Below are positions 44,584 through 53,281 of a DNA stretch of 64,000 nt, one piece after another. The DNA comes from HGM04593 sp045634365 (GTDB taxonomy: Bacteria > Bacteroidota > Bacteroidia > Bacteroidales > Bacteroidaceae): contig JAZRAC010000032.1 of assembly GCA_045634365.1 (NCBI GenBank), positions 62,001-126,000 of the forward strand, read 5' to 3'. Position 1 is the stretch's first letter. Every line of letters begins with the position of its first letter. The notes under the pieces are model-generated. The model searched no databases, was not told the DNA's origin, and was given only the letters and a program-made list of their open reading frames with translations. The position numbers were made by a program, and so were the translations under genes.

Positions 44584-45308
44584 AAAAAATTCTCACATAC
44601 GTGGTTGCAGCAATAGCCTTGTGCTACATTGCATTTGCACTGCTCGTTCTCACAAGGGGGGAGCAGGGCAAGGTGTGCCAAGGGGTGGAGATAACCATTC
44701 ACGACAAGGGATACGGTACAATATCGGCCGAGGAGATTGAAGAGCTCATACACCGCAAGCACGGCAAGTTCAAAGGGGTTGCACTCGACAATATCGATTG
44801 CGAGAAGTTGGAACTGCTCATAAACAGCCTGTCGGTGGTAGAAGAGTGCCAATGCTTCAAGACACACAAAGGGTTTGTAGGAATAAACATCGATTGCAAG
44901 ATACCCATACTGCACGCCTATGATGTAAGCGGTCGTGAATTTTATATTGACAAAAAGGGAGACATAATAGAGGGGATAAACAGCGCGGTGTATCTGCCTG
45001 TTGCCAGCGGATTCATAAACAGGAGTATGGCGAAAAACGAATTGCTCACGCTTGCCGAATTTATGCAGGAGAATCGTTTTTGGAACGAGCAGGTGGAGCA
45101 GATTTTCTTCACGGCACAAGGCAACATTATACTCGTCCCACGCATAGGCAACCACACGATAGAGCTCGGCAAGATAGATAATCTTGAAAAAAAGCTCGAC
45201 AAGTTGAGAAAATTCTACGAAAAGGGGCTGAACACCATCGGGTGGGATAAATACAGAAAGATAAACATTGAATTTGAAGAACAGGTTATTTGCACCAAGA
45301 AAAACTAA
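44577..45308 (+). CDS. ftsQ: cell division protein FtsQ
   Basis: 243 residues. One N-terminal membrane helix (about 4-26, ILTYVVAAIALCYIAFALLVL), then a POTRA-like domain (EITIHDKGYGTISAEEIEELI) and a beta domain. Links the cytosolic Z-ring to periplasmic septal synthesis with FtsL and FtsB. Identity is supported strongly by its place between murC and ftsA, since FtsQ sequences diverge. Confidence 0.9.
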   Translation: MLKKILTYVVAAIALCYIAFALLVLTRGEQGKVCQGVEITIHDKGYGTISAEEIEELIHRKHGKFKGVALDNIDCEKLELLINSLSVVEECQCFKTHKGFVGINIDCKIPILHAYDVSGREFYIDKKGDIIEGINSAVYLPVASGFINRSMAKNELLTLAEFMQENRFWNEQVEQIFFTAQGNIILVPRIGNHTIELGKIDNLEKKLDKLRKFYEKGLNTIGWDKYRKINIEFEEQVICTKKN

Positions 45309-45311
45309 TTT

Positions 45312-46667
45312 ATGGGAACAAAAAATTATATCACAGCTATTGAGATTGGCTCGTCCAAAGTGTCGGGAGTCATAGGTATTGAAACATACGAGGGAATGAA
45401 GATAATCGCCTATGCTTGCGAGCCTGTGGATGGTTTTATTTCAAAAGGCGTGGTGCGCAATGTCGATGCAACAAGCGCCTGCCTCACCAATATAATAAAC
45501 CGCTTGGAAACACAGCTCGACAATAAGATTAACATCGAGAAGGCATATATAAACATAGGCGGCCTGTCGGTGCACTCAATAAAATCGACCATAAAGAGAG
45601 AGTTTGACGAATACACCAAGATTACCCCCAATATCATCGACAGTATGGCACTCGACAATGATAATGAGTTTATTGTTCCCGAGGGCTATCAGAAGGTACA
45701 GGTAATAGTACAGGAGTATAAGCTCGACGGCAGCATAAACACCGCTCCCACCGGATTTCACACACGTTGCATAGAGTGCAGCTACCTTAACATTGTTATT
45801 AAGGAGCAGTTTATGAAGCAACTGTGCGAGAGCTTCGAAATGGCAAAAATAGAGATTGTCGACAGCTTCTGTGCCGCAAAAATAGATGCCGATAATCTGC
45901 TCGACAAAGACCACAAGAGAAACTGCGCACTGGTAAATATGGGAGCCGAAACTACCACAATATCCATCTATCGCGACGAACTGCTGCGCAAGCTGATAGT
46001 GCTTCCGTTGGGTGGCGAGAGTATCACAAAAGATATTTGTGCCGAGCACGTATCGCGCGAAGAGGCCGAGCAGCTAAAAATATTCAAAGGCTACAACTCA
46101 ACCATTGTCGATAATTCGCCCATTCCCAACGAAGTGCTTAACAAGATTATAGAGGCACGCGTGAGCGAAATTCTGCTGAATATAAAGAACCAGATTGCAA
46201 CATCGGGCGAGAAGGTTACTCAAATTCTGTTCATCGGCGGAGCGGCAAGGCTGAAAAACCTCTCACAGCTCACAAAGGAGTACCTCCCCACATTCGAAAC
46301 AAGAATAATGACAGAGCCCTCGCTCAACAGTTTCAGCGACAGCAACCTCTATCTTGCCGATGGAGCAATAACCCCCACCCTCTTCGGGCTTTTAAGCACA
46401 GGCAAAGAGAATTGCTGCAAGGAGATTAAGCCCAAAGAACCGGTAAAGCCCATACAAACCTCGCTGTTCGACGAAGAGCCACAGCAAGAAGAGATTAAAA
46501 AACCACAGCCCGAACCGGAACCCACAAAGAAAGATAAGGTGAAAAAAACCGAAAAGGATAAGGATAAAAATATATTCGGCGGGCTATTCGGTTGGGTAAA
46601 CAAAGGCAAGGACGTTTGGAAAGACCTCAAAGATAATATAACCGAGGAGGAGAGCGACGACGAGTAA
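45312..46667 (+). CDS. ftsA: cell division protein FtsA
   Basis: 451 residues, actin fold. Phosphate and nucleotide loops are AIEIGSSKVSGVIG at the N-terminus and LVNMGAETTTISIYRD and LFIGGAARLKN further on. It tethers FtsZ to the membrane. After the fold (about 385 on) comes a charged Pro/Lys/Glu linker and a C-terminal amphipathic segment (IFGGLFGWVNKGKDVWKDL), the likely membrane-targeting helix. Four bases after ftsQ. Confidence 0.96.
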   Translation: MGTKNYITAIEIGSSKVSGVIGIETYEGMKIIAYACEPVDGFISKGVVRNVDATSACLTNIINRLETQLDNKINIEKAYINIGGLSVHSIKSTIKREFDEYTKITPNIIDSMALDNDNEFIVPEGYQKVQVIVQEYKLDGSINTAPTGFHTRCIECSYLNIVIKEQFMKQLCESFEMAKIEIVDSFCAAKIDADNLLDKDHKRNCALVNMGAETTTISIYRDELLRKLIVLPLGGESITKDICAEHVSREEAEQLKIFKGYNSTIVDNSPIPNEVLNKIIEARVSEILLNIKNQIATSGEKVTQILFIGGAARLKNLSQLTKEYLPTFETRIMTEPSLNSFSDSNLYLADGAITPTLFGLLSTGKENCCKEIKPKEPVKPIQTSLFDEEPQQEEIKKPQPEPEPTKKDKVKKTEKDKDKNIFGGLFGWVNKGKDVWKDLKDNITEEESDDE

Positions 46668-46697
46668 TCACGAATAATCGAAATAACAGATACAACT

Positions 46698-48023
46698 ATG
46701 AACGAAGATACAAGACAGGGACTTCCCTTCGATATACCCACAGATGCCCCAAGAATAATAAAAGTGATAGGCGTTGGTGGCGGTGGCAGCAATGCTGTCG
46801 AGAATATGTACGAAAAAGGCATACACAATGTATCATTTGCAATATGTAACACCGACCGTCAGGCACTTTTCCACTCAAATATCCCTGTGAAAGTGCAGCT
46901 TGGCGACACCACAACCGAGGGACTGGGTGCCGGCAACGACCCCAACGTAGCCCGTATGGCAGCCGAGGAGAGCCGCGAAGAGATTGAACAACTTTTCCGC
47001 GACGGCACAAAGATGGCATTTATAACCGCAGGAATGGGAGGCGGCACAGGAACGGGAGCAGCACCCGTTGTTGCCGAGATTGCAAGGAGTATGAACATAC
47101 TCACCATCGGCATTGTAACCATTCCTTTCCGATTCGAAATGGGCAAAAAAATAAAGCAAGCCTTGCGCGGCGTTGCCGAAATTGCCAAGCACGTCGATGC
47201 CTTGCTCGTGATAAACAATGAACGCCTGCTCGACATATACCCCAAGCTCGATATTGAGGAGGGCTTCCGCAAGGTAGACGAGGTACTCACCACCGCAACA
47301 AAGAGCATTGCCGAAATTATAACCGCACGAGGAAAAATCAACCTCGATTTTCGCGATGTTAAGAAGGTGCTCAAAAACGGAGGAGTAGCCATAATGAGTT
47401 ACGGAATAGAGAGCGGCGAGGGACGCCTCGACCGAGCCTTCCGCAAGGCTATGCACTCTCCGTTGCTCAACAACAACGATATTTATAAATCCAAGAAACT
47501 GCTCTTCAACATATACTACAACCCCAACGAACCTATGTTGGTAGAGGAGATAAATGCCGTCAACCACTTTATGGAACAATTCGAGGATGAAAATATCGAA
47601 GTAATCTGGGGATTGAGCAAGGACCTTGAACTACAAGAAGGCGAAGTAAAAGTAACCGTGCTTGCCACAGGATTCGGAATGAACAATATCCCCGGAATGG
47701 AGCCTCTCATAGAGAAAAAGAGGGCCGAAGAGGAGAGAATTACACAAGAGGAGAGAATCGCACGGGAGGCCGAGGAGAAGAGACTCACAGAAATGGAAAA
47801 GAACTTCTACAAGGAGGAGTACAAGATATTCATCTTCGATGATAATGAGATCTACGACGACGAACTTATTTCGGCAATAGACAATTCCCCCACCTACAAG
47901 CGAACCGTTCAGGAGCTCGACTCGTTAAAAGGTATAATCTCGGCAAGAAAAACAACCGACGAAGAGGTTGCAGCCATTGCCAAAGAAACTACCGAGGATA
48001 ATGAGGATAATAATGAAGAATAA
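46698..48023 (+). CDS. ftsZ: cell division protein FtsZ
   Basis: 441 residues, the tubulin-like GTPase that forms the Z-ring. The GTP signature GGGTGTG is at 114-120, with GVGGGGSNAVENM at 25-37 and the T7 region NLDFRDVKKVL. After the GTPase core (about 325) comes a Glu/Arg-rich helical linker, then a tail around 385-410 (YDDELISAIDNSPTYKR). This resembles the Bacteroidota FtsZ tail rather than the E. coli DIPAFLRKQ-type peptide, and very acidic residues end the protein. Confidence 0.97.
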   Translation: MNEDTRQGLPFDIPTDAPRIIKVIGVGGGGSNAVENMYEKGIHNVSFAICNTDRQALFHSNIPVKVQLGDTTTEGLGAGNDPNVARMAAEESREEIEQLFRDGTKMAFITAGMGGGTGTGAAPVVAEIARSMNILTIGIVTIPFRFEMGKKIKQALRGVAEIAKHVDALLVINNERLLDIYPKLDIEEGFRKVDEVLTTATKSIAEIITARGKINLDFRDVKKVLKNGGVAIMSYGIESGEGRLDRAFRKAMHSPLLNNNDIYKSKKLLFNIYYNPNEPMLVEEINAVNHFMEQFEDENIEVIWGLSKDLELQEGEVKVTVLATGFGMNNIPGMEPLIEKKRAEEERITQEERIAREAEEKRLTEMEKNFYKEEYKIFIFDDNEIYDDELISAIDNSPTYKRTVQELDSLKGIISARKTTDEEVAAIAKETTEDNEDNNEE

Positions 48024-48041
48024 CATTTCAAATAAAGAATT

Positions 48042-48491
48042 ATGAAACTATACGACATTATCAGCAACGACATTAAAGAGGCAATGAAGGCCAAAGACAA
48101 AGTTGCGCTCGATACATTGAGAAATATAAAGAAGGTGCTTCTCGAAGCAAAAACCGCCCCCGGTGCCGGCGACACAGTGAGCGACGAGACTGCAATAAAA
48201 ATCATTCAGAAGCTGGTGAAGCAGGGCAAAGAATCGGCCGAGTTGTTCCAGAGCCAGAATCGTGCCGAGCTTGCAGCCGAGGAGCTTGCACAAGTTGCGG
48301 TAATGGAGAAATACCTTCCCAAGCAGATGAGCGAGGAGGAGATAACCGCTGCGCTGAAAGAGATTATAGCACAGGTGGGAGCCGACAAGCCGCAGGATAT
48401 GGGCAAGGTGATGGGCGTTGCCACCAAACAGCTTGCCGGAAAAGCCGACGGCAAGACAATTTCGGCAATAGTGAAGCAGTTATTGGCCTAA
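48042..48491 (+). CDS. GatB/YqeY domain protein
   Basis: 149 residues, alpha-helical. Shares the C-terminal helical domain of the amidotransferase subunit GatB, thought to contact tRNA; the stand-alone protein has no settled function. Motifs: LRNIKKVLLEAKTAPGAG, KQGKESAELFQSQNR, MEKYLPKQMSEEE, MGKVMGVATKQLAGKADGK. It starts 18 bases after ftsZ and appears to be the last gene of the cluster. Its stop overlaps the convergent recO stop. Confidence 0.95.
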   Translation: MKLYDIISNDIKEAMKAKDKVALDTLRNIKKVLLEAKTAPGAGDTVSDETAIKIIQKLVKQGKESAELFQSQNRAELAAEELAQVAVMEKYLPKQMSEEEITAALKEIIAQVGADKPQDMGKVMGVATKQLAGKADGKTISAIVKQLLA

Positions 48492-49216
48492 CCCACAAAA
48501 AGTTCTTTAAGCACTTCGCTCGAATGTAAATGAGGAAAAGAGGGAACGTGCAGACGATAATATTCTTCGAGAACAGCGAGAAACTCACCTCGCTGTTCTC
48601 TATTTAATGCAAGGAGCCTCGCCGACTGAAAATCGCACTGCAAAAGAGCCACAAAGCGTGCCGCAGCCTGCGGTAACAGAAAATGAGGATGCAACGGATG
48701 TTCGCGCACCAGACAGCCGGCCTGTAAATCAAAATAGGAATTGGGGGACAATCCTCCCACATTGGGGAACACTCCCAAAAAACGAAGCAAACGCGCAAGG
48801 AACACCAAATGAAAATCGGCATACCCCTCTTCGGCCGCATCGAACCACACAAGAGCCCTGTCGATAAAGAAATACAGCGACTCATCCTCGCCAACCTCAC
48901 ACAATGCATAAGTGAGCACCTCGGCAATATAGAGTGCAATGGAGGATTTTACAACATCGCACTGAATAGAAGAAAAAAGCACATCGGGCTGCGCCTCGGC
49001 AATTCTTGCAAACGATTTTTGCGAGTGGCCCGAAGCGGTGAAAGCAATCATCGACAAAGGCTGGAACAGCACACTGCGCACTCTCGCCTTTTTGCTATGC
49101 GTCACAGGCAACAGGAAAGATTTACGCCCCTGTTGCAACGTATAAATGTCGGCAACCATCAAAGAATCGTTATATTTAATGGTGCGAAGTACTATTCCAT
49201 TGTATTTTTCAACCAT
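48488..49216 (-). CDS. recO: DNA repair protein RecO
   Basis: 242 residues from the ATG at 49216. N-terminal OB fold (KYNGIVLRTIKYNDSLMVADIYT, RKSFLLPV) and a helical C-terminal domain. It helps RecR load RecA on SSB-coated DNA. The zinc-finger cysteines seen in some RecO proteins are absent. A farther in-frame ATG at 49237 (MCEYCFF...) overlaps a -7 box (49237-49244), so it is unlikely to be used. Confidence 0.92.
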   Translation of the reverse strand: MVEKYNGIVLRTIKYNDSLMVADIYTLQQGRKSFLLPVTHSKKARVRSVLFQPLSMIAFTASGHSQKSFARIAEAQPDVLFSSIQCDVVKSSIALYIAEVLTYALCEVGEDESLYFFIDRALVWFDAAEEGYADFHLVFLARLLRFLGVFPNVGGLSPNSYFDLQAGCLVREHPLHPHFLLPQAAARFVALLQCDFQSARLLALNREQRGEFLAVLEEYYRLHVPSFPHLHSSEVLKELFVG

Positions 49217-49236
49217 AAAAAAGCAATATTCACACA

Positions 49237-49244
49237 CAAAGTTA
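49237..49244 (-). promoter_or_regulatory. candidate -7 box of recO
   Basis: TAACTTTG on the minus strand fits TAnnTTTG and lies 21 bases before the chosen ATG. No TTG at the standard distance. Confidence 0.45.
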
Positions 49245-49264
49245 TAAAAAAATCGTCAAATTGT

Positions 49265-49294
49265 TTGCAGTTTCAAAAAAAGGTTTTACCTTTG
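49265..49294 (+). promoter_or_regulatory. promoter of tRNA-Glu / rpsT
   Basis: TTG at 49265-49267, 19-base spacer, then TACCTTTG at 49287-49294. The box is a perfect TAnnTTTG and lies about 60 bases before the tRNA. Confidence 0.7.
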
Positions 49295-49356
49295 CAGTCG
49301 CTTTAAGCATTAAAGCAGCAATCACACAGCTTCAAAAGAGTTGAAAAAAGAACCAA

Positions 49357-49428
49357 GGCCCATTCGTCTATCGGCTAGGACGCAAGATTTTCATTCTTGA
49401 AAGAGGGGTTCGATTCCCCTATGGGCTA
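49357..49428 (+). tRNA. tRNA-Glu (anticodon TTC)
   Basis: A complete cloverleaf of 72 bases: acceptor GGCCCAT/ATGGGCT (first pair G-U), D arm with GTCTATCGGCTAGGAC, anticodon stem CAAGA/TCTTG with loop TTTTCAT (anticodon TTC), and T arm AGGGG-TTCGATT-CCCCT. The CCA end is not encoded. It lies 29 bases upstream of rpsT and probably shares its transcript. Confidence 0.96.
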
Positions 49429-49457
49429 CAAATTAAAACTAAAAACATTACAAAGAG

Positions 49458-49712
49458 ATGGCAAATCACAAATCATCACTTAAAAGAATCAGACAAACAG
49501 AGAAGAGAAATCTTCAGAACCGTTATTTCGGTAAAAATATGCGTTCAGCGGTTCGCGGTCTTCGCGCTATCACCGACAAGAACGAGGCTTTGGCAAAATT
49601 CCCCGAAGTTCAAAAAATGCTTGACAGAATGGCTAAACGTGGTCTTATCCACAAGAACAAGGCCGCAAACCTTAAATCGGGTTTGTGCGCTAAAATCGCT
49701 AAATTAGCCTAA
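49458..49712 (+). CDS. rpsT: 30S ribosomal protein S20
   Basis: 84 residues, strongly basic and helical, with the S20 start MANHKSSLKRIRQTEKRNLQNR and the C-terminal GLIHKNKAANLKSGL. Binds 16S rRNA at the bottom of the small subunit. An AAAGAGATG ribosome site precedes it. The rpsT-gyrB order is common in Bacteroidales. Confidence 0.98.
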   Translation: MANHKSSLKRIRQTEKRNLQNRYFGKNMRSAVRGLRAITDKNEALAKFPEVQKMLDRMAKRGLIHKNKAANLKSGLCAKIAKLA

Positions 49713-49739
49713 TTTTTAAGACATATATTTACCTACGAG

Positions 49740-49767
49740 AGGCTGGATTACGCAATCCAGCCTTTTC
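49740..49767 (+). terminator. intrinsic terminator after rpsT
   Basis: A perfect 10-bp stem (49740-49749 with 49754-49763), ACGC loop, and a short TTTT tract. Confidence 0.8.
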
Positions 49768-49901
49768 GCGTTATCCCCCATCGTAACTCCATACTCACAA
49801 GCAACAAACAACGGGGCACGGCACATTTCAAGCTCCTTACACACAGGCACACATAAAAATAAAAACTTCGTTTTTAATACCACAGAAAAAGCAAAAAAAC
49901 C

Positions 49902-49932
49902 TTGCAAAGTAACCCCGTTTTTTGTATTTTTG
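49902..49932 (+). promoter_or_regulatory. promoter of gyrB
   Basis: TTG at 49902-49904, 20-base spacer, TATTTTTG at 49925-49932. It predicts a start near 49938, which rules out the in-frame ATG at 49902 and supports the ATG at 49962. Confidence 0.7.
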
Positions 49933-49961
49933 TTGAGTTATTAAGAAGCTATAAACACAAT

Positions 49962-51911
49962 ATGAGCGAAGAGATTAAACAGAACTATTCGGCGGACAGC
50001 ATTCAGGTGCTCGAAGGATTGGAAGCAGTGCGCAAACGCCCTGCAATGTACATTGGCGACATTAGCGAAAAAGGCTTGCACCACCTTGTCTACGAGGTTG
50101 TCGACAACTCCATCGACGAGGCGATGGCCGGATATTGTACACATATAAACGTAACCATCAACCCCGGAAACTCAATCACCGTGCAGGACAACGGTCGCGG
50201 TATTCCCGTAGACTGGCACGAAAAGGAGAACCGCTCGGCATTGGAGGTTGTAATGACCGTGCTACACGCCGGCGGTAAGTTCAACAAAGACTCCTACAAA
50301 GTATCGGGAGGATTGCACGGCGTGGGTGTATCCTGCGTTAACGCCCTCTCTACACATATGAAGACCGAGGTGTTCCGCGACGGCAAGCGCTACGAGCAGA
50401 ACTACTCTTGCGGAAAGCCCATCGACCAAGTAAAATGCGTAGGAGAGTCGGATTTAAGGGGCACACGCCAAACTTTTCAGCCCGACGACAGCATATTCGT
50501 GGTAACAGAATACAAATACGAAATTCTGGCAACACGCTTGCGCGAGCTTGCATTCTTGAACGCCGGAATCACCATCACCCTCACCGACCAGCGTGAGGCC
50601 GACGAAAATGGCGAATACAAGAGCGAAACATTCTACTCCACCGAGGGATTGAAAGAGTTTGTCCGTTACATCGACGCATCGCGCACCCCGCTCATTGCCG
50701 ATGTAATCTACCTCAACACCGAAAAGAACGGAATACCCATCGAGGCAGCCATCATCTACAACAACGGTTACAGCGAGAATGTACACTCTTATGTAAACAA
50801 CATCAACACCATAGAGGGCGGAACACATCTTGCAGGATTCCGTCGCGCCCTCACCCGCACACTCAAAAAATATGCCGACGACACAAAGGCACTCGAAAAG
50901 GCCAAAGTGGAAATATCGGGTGAGGACTTCCGCGAAGGCCTCACAGCCATCGTGTCGGTAAAGGTAGCCGAGCCTCAATTCGAGGGACAGACAAAGACCA
51001 AGCTCGGAAACAACGAGGTTACAGGCGCCGTAGACCAAGCTGTGGGCGAAGCCTTGACATACTACCTCGAAGAGCACCCGAAAGAGGCCAAGATGGTGGT
51101 AGACAAAGTGATTCTTGCCGCAACAGCACGTATTGCCGCACGCAAAGCCCGCGAGAGCGTTCAGCGCAAGAGCCCGATGGGCGGTTGCGGAATGCCCGGC
51201 AAGCTCGCCGACTGCTCCGACAAAGACCCCGCCAAATGCGAACTCTTCCTTGTGGAGGGTGATTCGGCCGGTGGTTCGGCAAAGCAAGGCCGTAAAAACA
51301 GTTTTCAGGCAATTCTTCCCCTGCGCGGTAAAATCCTTAACGTAGAGAAAGTAATGTGGCACAAAGCCTTCGAGAGCGACGAAATTAACAACATAATACA
51401 GGCAATCGGAGTGCGTTTCGGACTCGACCCCGAGGACAGCAAAAAGGCCAATATCGAGAAATTGCGCTACCACAAGATTATTATGATGGCCGATGCCGAT
51501 GTTGACGGTGCACACATTGGAACGCTTATTATGACCCTCTTCTACCGCTATATGCCCGAGGTTATAGAAGGCGGCTACCTCTACAAAGCTATGCCCCCGC
51601 TCTACCAATGCTCAAAAGGCAACGTAAAGGAGTATTGTTACGACGACGATGCATTGAAAGAGTTTATCAACAAATATGCCAACGGCAATGAAAAAGATAT
51701 AAAGATACAGCGTTACAAAGGTCTTGGTGAGATGAACCCCGAACAGCTGTGGGAAACAACAATGAACCCCGAGACACGCACGCTGAAACAGGTAACCATA
51801 CGCGATGCACAAGAGGCCGACCACATATTCTCGATGCTTATGGGCGACGATGTTGGTCCCCGTCGAGAATTCATCGAAAAGAATGCAAGATACGCCGACA
51901 TTGACGCATAA
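49962..51911 (+). CDS. gyrB: DNA gyrase subunit B
   Basis: 649 residues from 49962. GHKL ATPase: N49 in VVDNSIDEA, DNGRGIP and GGLHGVGVSCVNAL. The transducer domain is followed by the TOPRIM motifs EGDSAGGSAKQGR and DADVDGAHI, and the C-terminus ends with PRREFIEKNARYADIDA, which favours GyrB over ParE. No long insertion as in E. coli GyrB. With GyrA (not in the window) it introduces negative supercoils. It has its own promoter and is followed by repeats C and D. Confidence 0.97.
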   Translation: MSEEIKQNYSADSIQVLEGLEAVRKRPAMYIGDISEKGLHHLVYEVVDNSIDEAMAGYCTHINVTINPGNSITVQDNGRGIPVDWHEKENRSALEVVMTVLHAGGKFNKDSYKVSGGLHGVGVSCVNALSTHMKTEVFRDGKRYEQNYSCGKPIDQVKCVGESDLRGTRQTFQPDDSIFVVTEYKYEILATRLRELAFLNAGITITLTDQREADENGEYKSETFYSTEGLKEFVRYIDASRTPLIADVIYLNTEKNGIPIEAAIIYNNGYSENVHSYVNNINTIEGGTHLAGFRRALTRTLKKYADDTKALEKAKVEISGEDFREGLTAIVSVKVAEPQFEGQTKTKLGNNEVTGAVDQAVGEALTYYLEEHPKEAKMVVDKVILAATARIAARKARESVQRKSPMGGCGMPGKLADCSDKDPAKCELFLVEGDSAGGSAKQGRKNSFQAILPLRGKILNVEKVMWHKAFESDEINNIIQAIGVRFGLDPEDSKKANIEKLRYHKIIMMADADVDGAHIGTLIMTLFYRYMPEVIEGGYLYKAMPPLYQCSKGNVKEYCYDDDALKEFINKYANGNEKDIKIQRYKGLGEMNPEQLWETTMNPETRTLKQVTIRDAQEADHIFSMLMGDDVGPRREFIEKNARYADIDA

Positions 51912-51926
51912 TAATTCTACAAAAAG

Positions 51927-52020
51927 GAGGATGACTCAAAAGTCCCTTTTTAAGACATTACACCCTCGCTAGAATATACTCTGGCGAGGGTGTTTACTTT
52001 GTATATATTACTTTTGGGTC
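51927..52020 (+). repeat. repeat C, copy 2 (94 bp)
   Basis: Same length and order as 22224-22317. The inner stem reads ACACCCTCGC/GCGAGGGTGT here against ACTCCCTCGC/GCGAGGGAGT there, so a T-A pair has become A-T with both sides changed. It lies 16 bases after the gyrB stop. Confidence 0.9.
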
Positions 52021-52027
52021 TGCCCCC

Positions 52028-52167
52028 TTTTGTGTAGGAGATGAATAAAAAATGTAATTCAAGGCCTGCGTAGCCTGAAAAACCGAAGTTTACTAAGCGT
52101 AAATGAGGATTTTGAAGGCAAGCGTAACGCAGAAAAACGCTTTTTAGCCATCTTCTTTTATATGAAA
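52028..52167. repeat. repeat D, copy 1 (about 140 bp)
   Basis: Matches 63111-63255 almost throughout, with scattered substitutions and small indels near the ends. It contains CTGCGT...ACGCAG and other short inverted pairs. It ends directly at the stop of the minus-strand gene at 52168, as copy 2 ends close to the rho stop. Confidence 0.88.
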
Positions 52168-53280
52168 CTAAACCTTTAAGAAAATCTTTTTACGATAAAG
52201 AAAATAGAGCAGCAACCAACAGACAGCCACATAGCACACCCAATAGATAAGCCCGTGCAACGAAGAGGGAACAGCATTTATCACTCCACCAAACAGCGCA
52301 CCGGTGGGCTTGTGAAAATCCACAAACTGCTGTGCCAGATATATTGTGATAGAATTAAGCCCTATAACCCTGAAAAAGAGAGTCCAACCGCGCCACTGCA
52401 TAACATCGACCACCAGATAGAAGAATGCAAAGAGCGCAACCGACCAGCCTCCGGCGAAACAGACAAACGAGCTTGTCCACAAATTCTTGTTTATAGGAAA
52501 CACAAAATCCCACAACCACCCTGCAAGCAGCAGCACAGCCGCAGCTGCGAAAAGGCAGAGAACTTTCTTGTAACCATTCGCTACCCTCTTATGCATAATA
52601 AAATCACCGGTGAAAATACCCAGCATAGCCGTAACCACAGCCGGAAGGGTAGAGAGAAGCCCCTCGGGGTCGTGTACCCCATCGTGCAAAGTGCCGGGCA
52701 GGAACAAGCGGTCTATATAAGCAACCAATGAGGCCTCCATCGACAAAGGAGAGGCTTCGCCCACAGCCGGAACAGGCACCCACGCAAGCAATGCCCAATA
52801 GGCAAGCAATATAACCACCGATGCAACAGCCGAGGCCTTTCGCCCCGCCCACACATAGAGCAACGCCGCAAACATCCACGCGGAGCCTATGCGACCGAGC
52901 ACCGAGGCGTAGCGCATACTCTCGAAATTAAACTGCAACAGCCCATTATAGACCATTCCCAGAATAACAAGCATAAGGCCCCTATAAATTATCTTGCGCG
53001 AGAGAGCACCGTTGCTCTTCCCCAAACTGCGCTGCTTGGCAAGCGAGAAAGGGAACGATACTCCCGCAAGGAAAAGGAAGAGCGGGAAGATAAGGTCGTA
53101 GAAAGTAAACCCGTTCCACGCAACGTGGTGCATCTGGCTGCTCCAGGAGGCCAACAGAGTGCCGGGAAAGAGAGCACAAAGGCTTACAAACAGCGCATCG
53201 CCACCCATAATAAAAAACATATCAAAACCTCGCAAAGTGTCGAGCGACATTAAACGCTCTTTGCTCTTCACATTCCCCAT
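52168..53280 (-). CDS. DUF5009/heparan-alpha-glucosaminide N-acetyltransferase-like membrane protein
   Basis: 370 residues with about ten membrane helices. The N-terminal signature MSLDTLRGFDMFFIMGGDAL and the later FPLFLFLAGVSFPFS and GLNSITIYLAQQFVDF are those of the COG4299 group related to lysosomal HGSNAT and NagX. Such proteins are thought to acetylate amino sugars across the membrane, which would fit glycan or wall-sugar salvage. The activity is not shown for bacterial members. It starts one base after the upstream gene's stop, so the pair is coupled. Confidence 0.88.
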   Translation of the reverse strand: MGNVKSKERLMSLDTLRGFDMFFIMGGDALFVSLCALFPGTLLASWSSQMHHVAWNGFTFYDLIFPLFLFLAGVSFPFSLAKQRSLGKSNGALSRKIIYRGLMLVILGMVYNGLLQFNFESMRYASVLGRIGSAWMFAALLYVWAGRKASAVASVVILLAYWALLAWVPVPAVGEASPLSMEASLVAYIDRLFLPGTLHDGVHDPEGLLSTLPAVVTAMLGIFTGDFIMHKRVANGYKKVLCLFAAAAVLLLAGWLWDFVFPINKNLWTSSFVCFAGGWSVALFAFFYLVVDVMQWRGWTLFFRVIGLNSITIYLAQQFVDFHKPTGALFGGVINAVPSSLHGLIYWVCYVAVCWLLLYFLYRKKIFLKV

Positions 53281-53281
53281 A

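Noticed and set aside
49902..49961. N-terminal extension of GyrB by 20 residues
   Set aside because: It overlaps the TTG and TATTTTTG promoter elements; transcription should begin after this ATG.
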